Shown: one piece after another, positions 1 through 7,019 of the stretch
Position numbering within the stretch: position 1 is the stretch's first letter
Layout of the letters: the number at the start of each line of letters is the position of its first letter
From: JAYZDB01 sp036338025
GTDB taxonomy: Bacteria; Planctomycetota; UBA1135; UBA2386
Length of the DNA stretch: 11,992 nucleotides
NCBI GenBank assembly: GCA_036338025.1
Contig: JAYZDB010000013.1
Span: 1 to 11,992 of the forward strand
Direction of reading: 5' to 3'
The notes under the pieces: generated by a model
What the model was told of the DNA's origin: nothing
Databases searched by the model: none
The model's input: the letters and a program-made list of their open reading frames with translations, nothing else
Made by a program: the position numbers and the translations under genes

Positions 1-1
1 A

Positions 2-3000
2 GCCGCGGAGTATGCCCGCGCGCTCGGTATGGAGTCGGATGGCGCCGACTTCGACAGCTGGGTTGATGCGCTGTGCGATGGTCTTGGTGCGCCGCTCAAC
101 GCGAATCGGGTGATTGGCAACCTCGGAGGCATCGTCGCCAGTCGGGTGGCGCGTGAGTTTGGTCTGGGCGGTCCGAGCTACGTCTTGTCCTCAGAAGAGA
201 GTTCCGGACTCACGGCGCTTACGGCAGCCGTGCGAGGCCTCGCCCTCGGGGATCTGTCGGCTGCACTGGTCGGTGCCGTGGACCAGCCGTCCGACGTGCG
301 TGCCGGTATCGCTACCGACGGAGATCGCTCGTACGAACGTGACGGACGGGTACGCCCCTTTGACCGTGGTGCGGCTGGGACTCTCCCCGGCGACGGAGCC
401 GCCTGCGTCATCCTGAAGCGCCGTCGTGATGCTGAGCGCGACGGTGATCGGATCTACGCAACCGTATGCGGTATTGGCAGTGCGACCGGTGGCGAAGCCA
501 CCGCCTTGTTGCCGGACCAGATTTCGTACCGGAGAGCGCTGCGTGAGGCGTACGCCGAAGCAGGGATTTCGCCGGCAAGCGTCGACTACCTCGCGGCCCA
601 CGGCAGGGGTGATAGTGCCGAGGACCAACTCGAGGCCAAGGTGCTCGGGAGTTTCTTCGGAGCCGCAGTACTCGGAAGTGCTGTCGCAGATGTCGGGCAT
701 ACCGGCGCCGCCAGCGGACTGATCTCCGTGGTCAAGGCAGTTCTGGGGTTGCATCACCGGGTCTTGCCGCCGCTGCGAGGATTGCGCAACCGACGTTCCG
801 GGCTGGGCGACTTGCTGACCCCGGAGCAGCCCCAGTACTGGTTGCGGGACGATGGTTGTGTTCGGTGCGCCGGAGTCAGCAGCATTTCCGTCACCGGCGC
901 CTGCTACCACGTGATTCTGCAGGAGGATGCGGCACAGGATCGGCAGCGCCCCGTTGACCTTCGTCCGCTCGGTCCGCGTTCTGAGCATCTCCTGATTGTC
1001 GAAGGTGCGGACCTCGATGCGTTGCGCGCAGGTCTGGAGGAGTTGGCGAAGCGAGCCGCTGAAACGGACATCCACGCCTTGGCGTCGCTTTGGTGGCAGG
1101 AACACGGCCAGGACCCGGATGCTGCGCTGGCGGTTGCAATCGTGTGCCGCGATTCGATGCACCTGCAACGGCTTTGTGCCGCTGCAATTCCTGCGCTTGG
1201 CCAGGCCGATCCAAATCTGCTGGAGACATCGGGGCGCCGGGTGTTCTTTTCTCCCGAACCCTTGGGCCGCAGCGGCGAGGTGGCGTTCGTCTATCCGGGT
1301 TCCGGATCCCATTACCCCGGCATGGGCCGCGAATTGGCAGTGCAGTGGCCCCAGCTGCTGCGGGCGCAGGAGGCGGCCTGCACGCGTCTTCGTGCACAAC
1401 TGGTGCCCGAACTGATCTGGAACGGGGATGCGGCTGCCCTGGATTGCGAACCGCGCCGCCTGATTTTGGCGCAGGTCGCATTGGGGACACTGGCCACCGA
1501 CCTTGTGCGTTCACTGGGAGTGCAGCCGGCGGCGGTGATAGGGTATTCGCTGGGTGAAACCGCTGGCTTGTTCTCACTCGGCGCCTGGCGAGAACGCGAC
1601 GAGATGTTGCGGCGGGTCATGGTATCCGACTTGTTTACCGAGCAACTCACGGGCCCTTGCCTGGCGGCACGCAAGACCTGGGCTCTGCCCGAGGACGAAC
1701 CTGTGGATTGGGTACTCGGCGTGGTTGATCGGTCGAGCGAGCATGTCGACGCCGCCCTCGCCTCTCTCCCCCGTGCCTACCGCTTGATCATCAATACCCC
1801 GGATGAGTGCGTGATCGGTGGGCAGCGCGGCCAGGTCGAAGCAGCGGTCCAGGCGATGCAGGCCAGTTTTCACCAACTCCATGCGGTGACGACAGTGCAC
1901 TGTGAGGTTGCCCAGGCCGTCAAGCAGGCCTACTACGACCTGCACATCCTGCCGACCGACGAGGATGTTCCGGTCCGCTTCTACTCCGGAGAGGCAGGCT
2001 GCAGCTACCAACTCAGTCAGACCGGGGCCGCCGCTTCCGTAGCCAACCAGGCCTTGTTCGGCGTCGACTACCCGAAGGTGGTCCGACAGGCCTTTGATGA
2101 CGGCGTGAGGATCTTCTTGGAGATGGGACCGGGTTCCTCCTGTACCCGGATGATTCGCAAGATTCTCGCCGACGAATCGGTGGCTGTGCGATCGGTCTGT
2201 GCGAACGGCCAGGACGGGGTGTCCGCAATCCTGCGAACCCTCGCGATGTTGGTGGCGGAGCGGGCGCAGGTCGATTTGTCATCGCTGTACGAGGATCCGG
2301 TCGTTCCGGACCCGCCAGGACCGAGTGTGCGAGTGCGGGTTGGAAGTCCGAAGCTGTGTCCGCCGGCTCTCACCGGGGCGGTGGTCCAGACGACCCAGGC
2401 ACCGGTCCGGGTCGAGACACCAGGCCGATCCCAGCCAATCCCGGTCGGCGGTCCGGTCGAAGCATCCATAGCTCCAGACGCCAGCTGGTCCGCGCAATCC
2501 AGCGATTCGGTGCGGGGACTTGCTGCCGCCAACGCCGAGGCGGTGGCCGCCCACGATTCCTATCTTCGCGTGGCGCAGCAGACCACTGCCTTGCTGTCCC
2601 AGCAGATCCAAACCCAGTTCGAACTCATTGAACAACTGCAGGGTGGTGCAGGTTCGGGTGCCGTTCCAAGTTTGTCGACGGTGTCGTTTGAGGCAGTGCC
2701 TGACCGGGTCAGCGCTGCGCCACCACCACTGTTCGACCGCGACATGTGCATGGAAATTGCGACGGGATCGATCGCCAAGGTCCTCGGTCCCGACTTCGAA
2801 GCGGTCGACACCCATCCAACCCGGGTTCGACTGCCGGACGAACCCCTGATGCTGGTCGACCGGATCCTCTCGATCGAGGGCGAAGCCCGTTCGATGACGC
2901 ATGGCAAGATCGTTACCGAGCACGATGTCCTGCCTGGCAAGTGGTACCTGGACAACGGCCGTATCCCGACCTGTATCGCGGTGGAAGCCGGGCAGGCAGA

Positions 3001-5047
3001 TCTGTTCTTGTCGGGCTATCTCGGTATCGATTTTGAGACCCGGGGATTGGCCGTCTACCGACTGCTCGACGCGGTAGTGACCTTCCACGATCAACTGCCC
3101 GGTGTCGGCAAGACCATTCACTACGAGATCCAGATCAAGGAGTTCTTCCGCCAGGGAGATACCTGGTTGTTCCGTTTCGAGTTCGAAGCCACCGTGGACG
3201 GATGCCCCTTGATCACCATGAAGGAAGGTTGTGCCGGCTTCTTCACCCAAGGCGAACTCGATGCTGGGCAAGGTATCGTCGAGAGTCGGATGGAGCAGCA
3301 AGCCCGTGGCGCTATGGTGCCAGGCGAGGTTGTGCCGTTTGCGCCGATGGAACTCCAAAGCCTGGACGAGATCCAGATCGCAGCCCTCCGGTCCGGCGAC
3401 CTGGGAGCGGCCTTTGGTCCAGCTTTCGCTGGCTTGCCGATCGCAAATCCGCTCACCCTCCCCACCGGTAACATGGAACTGGTTCACCGGGTCCGGGAGA
3501 TCAACCCATCCGGGGGCCGCTACGGAATCGGCAGCATCACGGCTGAGGCTGACATCCACCCGGATGACTGGTTCCTGACCTGTCACTTCAGCGATGACAT
3601 GGTCATGCCCGGAACCCTGATGTACGAGTGTTGTCTGCATACCCTGCGGATCTACTTGTTGCGCATGGGTTGGGTAGCGGATGCAGCGGAGGTGGTGTAC
3701 CAGCCGGTACTTGGTGTACGGAGTCGGCTCAAGTGTCGAGGTCAGGTGCTGCCTGGCACCAGGCGAGTGACCTACGAGGTTTCCATCAAGCAACTGGGAT
3801 ACGGCCCTGAGCCATTCGCGGTCGTCGATTCCCTGATGTATGCCGATGACAAGCCGATTGTAGAGATCAATGACATGTCGGTCCGACTGACGGGCGCCAC
3901 CCGTGAGTATCTGGAACGAGTGTGGCGTGAGCAGGTTGACGAGCCTGCGTCGGTCGAGGCGCCGACGATCCTGTACGATTCCGAGAGCATCCTGGCGTTC
4001 TCGAGTGGCAAACCGTCACAGGCGTTTGGAGCGCCGTACGAGATCTTCGACTCGGGACGCAAGATCGCTCGCCTACCCCGCCCACCGTTCCAGTTCCTGG
4101 ATCGCATCACCGGCGTGCAGGGCGTGGCATTTGAAATGAAGGCAGGCGCCAGCTGCCGCGCCGAAGTCGATATCACGCCGGATCAGTGGTATTTCGAGAG
4201 CAATCGTCAAGAGCAGATCCCCTTCGCCATCCTACTTGAGATGGCCTTGCAGCCTTGCGGGTGGCTGGCGGCGTACGTCGGGTCTGCGTTGACCTCGGAC
4301 GAAGACCTGAAATTCCGCAACCTCGGGGGTGAATCAACCCAACACACCGCTGTCTTGCCGACCACGGACACGCTGGTCACCGAGGTCGAGATGACGGGTG
4401 TTTCCAGCTCCGCCGGGATGATCATCCAACACTACCGGTATCGGATGACGAGGCGGGCTGGTGAGTTGGTCTACGATGGCACGACCTACTTTGGGTTTTT
4501 CTCACATCAGGCGCTTGCCGACCAGGTCGGCATACGTGACGCAGAACTCCACGAGCCGGATGACGGTGAACTCAGCCGTGCCGAAACTTTTGAGGTACCA
4601 CGTGTAGCCCCGTTTGCCGACGAGACGATGCGGATGGTGGACTACATCGATATCTATGTTCCAGACGGTGGTCCAGACGGCCTCGGTTTCGTCCGGGGCA
4701 CGATCGACGTCGATCCTTCGATGTGGTTCTTCGATGCACACTTCTACCAGGACCCGGTCTGGCCTGGCTCGCTCGGCTTGGAAGCGTTCTTGCAGGTGCT
4801 CAAGGTGATAGCCAGTCGACGTTGGCAGTTGGATGACAGTGCCCGGTTTGCGACCATGCCAGCCGGACACAGCCACAGTTGGTCCTATCGAGGTCAGGTC
4901 GTTCCATCAGACAATCAAGTGACCATCCAGGCTTGCGTTAAGGCAGTTGATGACGACCTGCGCACACTGGTCGCTGAGGGTTTCCTGAGTGTTGATGGAC
5001 GCGTCATCTATCAGATGCAAGACTTCCCCTTGCAGGTCTTGCCGTGA
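2..5047 (+). CDS. pfaC: PfaC-like PUFA/secondary-lipid synthase subunit (CLF-AT-DH-DH), 5' partial
   Basis: The frame is open from the first codon of the window, so the start and probably an upstream ketosynthase are missing; 1681 residues are visible (numbered from position 2). Residues 1-300 are a ketosynthase fold of chain-length-factor type: the nucleophile Cys site is Glu66 (SSEESSG), while His200 (AHGRG) and His233 (GHTGAA) remain. Residues about 425-760 are an acyltransferase with Ser516 in GYSLGE and a likely catalytic His633. A Pro/Val-rich stretch and a Gln-rich helix (about 840-885) form a linker. Four hot-dog modules follow. Modules 2 and 4 carry FabA-type His/acid pairs 14 residues apart (His1195/Glu1209, His1580/Glu1594). 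Modules 1 and 3 lack the His. Known Pfa proteins build polyunsaturated chains on tandem ACPs supplied by a partner subunit. No C-terminal acylglycerophosphate acyltransferase is present. The stop overlaps oleA. A related PKS-like lipid synthase, not a true PUFA synthase, is the main alternative. Confidence 0.87.
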   Translation, partial: AAEYARALGMESDGADFDSWVDALCDGLGAPLNANRVIGNLGGIVASRVAREFGLGGPSYVLSSEESSGLTALTAAVRGLALGDLSAALVGAVDQPSDVRAGIATDGDRSYERDGRVRPFDRGAAGTLPGDGAACVILKRRRDAERDGDRIYATVCGIGSATGGEATALLPDQISYRRALREAYAEAGISPASVDYLAAHGRGDSAEDQLEAKVLGSFFGAAVLGSAVADVGHTGAASGLISVVKAVLGLHHRVLPPLRGLRNRRSGLGDLLTPEQPQYWLRDDGCVRCAGVSSISVTGACYHVILQEDAAQDRQRPVDLRPLGPRSEHLLIVEGADLDALRAGLEELAKRAAETDIHALASLWWQEHGQDPDAALAVAIVCRDSMHLQRLCAAAIPALGQADPNLLETSGRRVFFSPEPLGRSGEVAFVYPGSGSHYPGMGRELAVQWPQLLRAQEAACTRLRAQLVPELIWNGDAAALDCEPRRLILAQVALGTLATDLVRSLGVQPAAVIGYSLGETAGLFSLGAWRERDEMLRRVMVSDLFTEQLTGPCLAARKTWALPEDEPVDWVLGVVDRSSEHVDAALASLPRAYRLIINTPDECVIGGQRGQVEAAVQAMQASFHQLHAVTTVHCEVAQAVKQAYYDLHILPTDEDVPVRFYSGEAGCSYQLSQTGAAASVANQALFGVDYPKVVRQAFDDGVRIFLEMGPGSSCTRMIRKILADESVAVRSVCANGQDGVSAILRTLAMLVAERAQVDLSSLYEDPVVPDPPGPSVRVRVGSPKLCPPALTGAVVQTTQAPVRVETPGRSQPIPVGGPVEASIAPDASWSAQSSDSVRGLAAANAEAVAAHDSYLRVAQQTTALLSQQIQTQFELIEQLQGGAGSGAVPSLSTVSFEAVPDRVSAAPPPLFDRDMCMEIATGSIAKVLGPDFEAVDTHPTRVRLPDEPLMLVDRILSIEGEARSMTHGKIVTEHDVLPGKWYLDNGRIPTCIAVEAGQADLFLSGYLGIDFETRGLAVYRLLDAVVTFHDQLPGVGKTIHYEIQIKEFFRQGDTWLFRFEFEATVDGCPLITMKEGCAGFFTQGELDAGQGIVESRMEQQARGAMVPGEVVPFAPMELQSLDEIQIAALRSGDLGAAFGPAFAGLPIANPLTLPTGNMELVHRVREINPSGGRYGIGSITAEADIHPDDWFLTCHFSDDMVMPGTLMYECCLHTLRIYLLRMGWVADAAEVVYQPVLGVRSRLKCRGQVLPGTRRVTYEVSIKQLGYGPEPFAVVDSLMYADDKPIVEINDMSVRLTGATREYLERVWREQVDEPASVEAPTILYDSESILAFSSGKPSQAFGAPYEIFDSGRKIARLPRPPFQFLDRITGVQGVAFEMKAGASCRAEVDITPDQWYFESNRQEQIPFAILLEMALQPCGWLAAYVGSALTSDEDLKFRNLGGESTQHTAVLPTTDTLVTEVEMTGVSSSAGMIIQHYRYRMTRRAGELVYDGTTYFGFFSHQALADQVGIRDAELHEPDDGELSRAETFEVPRVAPFADETMRMVDYIDIYVPDGGPDGLGFVRGTIDVDPSMWFFDAHFYQDPVWPGSLGLEAFLQVLKVIASRRWQLDDSARFATMPAGHSHSWSYRGQVVPSDNQVTIQACVKAVDDDLRTLVAEGFLSVDGRVIYQMQDFPLQVLP

Positions 5048-6117
5048 AATACGAACGCGTTTGTCTCGACACCATCGGTTTTGAACTCGCTCCCGATGTA
5101 GTGTCGTCCGCCGAACTCGAAGAGCGCCTGGAGCCGCTCTACGAAGCTCTGCGGATCCAACCTGGTCAGCTCGAACAGATGACCGGGATTGCCGAACGTC
5201 GCTACTGGGAGCCGGGATTTTCGGTAGCAAAAGGCGCGACCCTGGCAGCTTCCACCGCCTTGCGGGACTCGGTCGTGCCCGCGGAGGCCATCGAGTCCTT
5301 GATTTACGCCGGCGTCTGTAGGGAGGGCTTCGAACCCGCTACGGCCTGTCATGTCGCCGCTGGTCTGCAAGCCGCTGGCTTCCCGATCAGCGAGACGGCA
5401 GCGGTCTACGACGTCAGCAATGCATGCCTGGGCATGTTGAACGGGATGCTGGAACTAGCTAACAGGATCGAACTCGGCCAGATGCGCGCCGGCATGGTGG
5501 TCAGTTGCGAGAGCGCGCGTGAGATCGTGGATATCATGATCGATCGCATGCTGTCGGTCCGTGACATGGAGATCTTCAAGACCGGGCTGGCAACCCTGAC
5601 CGGCGGTTCGGCTGCAGCTGCCATCATTCTCACCGACGGGACATTTGGGGCAGGTCGGCAACCGAGGTTGCGTGGCGGTGTGACGATGGCGGCGCCCCGC
5701 CATCACATGCTCTGCCGCTGGGGGATGGAGGAACGAACGACCCCCCACATTGAAAACCGCGACATCAGCTACCGCCAGTTCATGACAACGGATTCGGAAG
5801 CGGTTTTGGAACACGGGGTCGCCCTCGGCGAGAAAACCTGGCGGGCCTTCCTCGACGAACTCGGATGGACCGGCGTCGATCGCACGGTCTGTCATCAGGT
5901 CGGTTCCGGGCATCGCGAGACCATCCTCTCGATGCTGGGGCTGCCGCCTGAACATGACTTTGTCGCCTACGACTGTTTGGGCAACACCGGTACGGTGGCC
6001 TTGCCTCTCGCCGTCGGTTTGGCAGCCCAGCGCGAATTTCTGCAAGCAGGCCATCGGGTCGGCTTGCTGGGAATCGGCAGCGGCCTGAACTGCATGATGC
6101 TGGGAGTGGAGTGGTGA
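5044..6117 (+). CDS. oleA: OleA, acyl-CoA (or acyl-ACP) head-to-head condensing thiolase
   Basis: This 357-residue thiolase-fold enzyme belongs to the FabH/KAS III-like group. OleA joins two long acyl chains by a non-decarboxylative Claisen condensation to give a 2-alkyl-3-keto acid. The triad is visible as Cys128 (SNACLG), His284 (CHQVG) and Asn314 (GNTGT), close in number to Cys143/His285/Asn315 of Xanthomonas OleA. Glu97 in FEPATA fits the glutamate that the partner subunit inserts into the active site of OleA dimers, which helps separate OleA from ordinary FabH. The start is GTG and shares GTGA (5044-5047) with the stop of the synthase gene, so translation is probably coupled. OleB, C and D follow directly, which settles the family. 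Because the upstream gene is a Pfa-type synthase, its natural substrates are inferred to be polyunsaturated acyl thioesters. Confidence 0.95.
   Translation: MKYERVCLDTIGFELAPDVVSSAELEERLEPLYEALRIQPGQLEQMTGIAERRYWEPGFSVAKGATLAASTALRDSVVPAEAIESLIYAGVCREGFEPATACHVAAGLQAAGFPISETAAVYDVSNACLGMLNGMLELANRIELGQMRAGMVVSCESAREIVDIMIDRMLSVRDMEIFKTGLATLTGGSAAAAIILTDGTFGAGRQPRLRGGVTMAAPRHHMLCRWGMEERTTPHIENRDISYRQFMTTDSEAVLEHGVALGEKTWRAFLDELGWTGVDRTVCHQVGSGHRETILSMLGLPPEHDFVAYDCLGNTGTVALPLAVGLAAQREFLQAGHRVGLLGIGSGLNCMMLGVEW
6102..6106 (+). promoter_or_regulatory. Ribosome binding site deciding the oleB start
   Basis: GGGAG lies 7 bases before the GTG at 6114 but only 4 before the GTG at 6111. Spacing, and the GTGA overlap pattern repeated at other junctions of this operon, favour 6114 as the oleB start. 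Confidence 0.5.
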
Positions 6118-7019
6118 CGTTCGAATACGCCTTCGTACCGCACTATCTCGACCTGGAAGGTCTGCGCTACCACTACCTCGACGAGGGTCCCCGGGATGCC
6201 GACACGGAAGTGGTCGTGATGGTGCACGGCAACCCGTCGTGGTCGTACCTGTACAGGAACCTCGTCCCGAAATTGTCGGATCGATTCCGAACCATCGTTC
6301 CTGATCACATCGGCTGCGGCAACTCAGACAAGCCGGGGGATGCCGACTATCCCTATACCCTGGCACGCCGGGTCGCCGATCTCGGCAGCCTGATTGATGC
6401 GCTGGGCTTGTCGCGAGTCCACCTGGTGGTCCACGACTGGGGCGGCATGATCGGCACGACCTGGGCGGTGCAGAACCCGGATCGCGTGCTCAGCCTCACT
6501 GCCATGAACACCAGTGCGTTTCATCTGCCCACTACCAAGCCCCTGCCGTTCACAATCGGGTTGGCGCGCACTCCCGGTATTGGAGCCTTGATGGTGCGAG
6601 GGCTGAGCGCATTTTCGCGTGGTGCCAATCGCTACTGCGTAACCCGTGCGCCCATGCAACGAGAGGTGGCCGAGGGTTTTCTGCAACCGTACGACAGTTG
6701 GCAAAATCGCATTGCCGTGCACCGCTTTGTGCAGGACATACCCCTCGAACCAGAACACCCGAGCTGGAACCTGGTGAGTGAGACTCAGGACCACCTGAAT
6801 CGCCTGGCGGCGGTGCCGATGTTGTTCTGCTGGGGAATGCGCGACTTCGTGTTTGATCACCACTTTCTCGACGAGTGGGTGAAACGCTTCCCCCACGCCG
6901 AGGTCCATAGATTCGAAGACGCTGGTCACTACCTGCTTGAGGACGCCGGCGACGAGGTCTACCCCCTGGTACGCGGGTTCTTGCTGGGGCAGGCAATCAG
7001 CGCAGGTGCCGAGTCATGA
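6114..7019 (+). CDS. oleB: OleB, beta-lactone decarboxylase (alpha/beta hydrolase, haloalkane-dehalogenase-like)
   Basis: The product is a 301-residue alpha/beta hydrolase. In characterised pathways OleB removes CO2 from a cis-beta-lactone to leave the cis-olefin, working in an OleBCD assembly. Visible elements, in order, are the oxyanion motif HGNPSWS, VPDHIGCGNSDKP, the nucleophile Asp108 in HDWGG, the acid Asp244 in GMRDFVFD and the base His272 in AGHYL. An Asp nucleophile with the Asn and Trp of these motifs is the haloalkane dehalogenase arrangement, so homology alone would suggest dehalogenase; position between oleA and oleC argues for OleB. It overlaps oleA by GTGA (6114-6117) and ends in an ATGA overlap with oleC. 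A GTG at 6111 would add one residue. It is a stand-alone gene, unlike the OleBC fusions of actinobacteria. Confidence 0.93.
   Translation: MTFEYAFVPHYLDLEGLRYHYLDEGPRDADTEVVVMVHGNPSWSYLYRNLVPKLSDRFRTIVPDHIGCGNSDKPGDADYPYTLARRVADLGSLIDALGLSRVHLVVHDWGGMIGTTWAVQNPDRVLSLTAMNTSAFHLPTTKPLPFTIGLARTPGIGALMVRGLSAFSRGANRYCVTRAPMQREVAEGFLQPYDSWQNRIAVHRFVQDIPLEPEHPSWNLVSETQDHLNRLAAVPMLFCWGMRDFVFDHHFLDEWVKRFPHAEVHRFEDAGHYLLEDAGDEVYPLVRGFLLGQAISAGAES

Noticed and set aside
191..1399. 402-codon ORF on the minus strand inside the synthase gene
   Set aside because: It mirrors the plus-strand frame that encodes clear CLF and AT motifs; the translation is rich in Arg, Gln and His with no recognisable domain, as expected of antisense shadows in GC-rich DNA.
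2279..3793. 504-codon ORF on the minus strand across the dehydratase region
   Set aside because: It lies opposite conserved hot-dog motifs, has no recognisable fold or ribosome site, and its composition is that of an antisense shadow.
5455..6366. 303-codon minus-strand ORF opposite oleA and oleB
   Set aside because: The plus strand carries full catalytic motifs of OleA and OleB; the minus product is unrecognisable.
6114..7019. Annotation of oleB as haloalkane dehalogenase
   Set aside because: The Asp-His-Asp triad and HGNPSWS motif are shared by both families, but placement between oleA and oleC identifies it as OleB.
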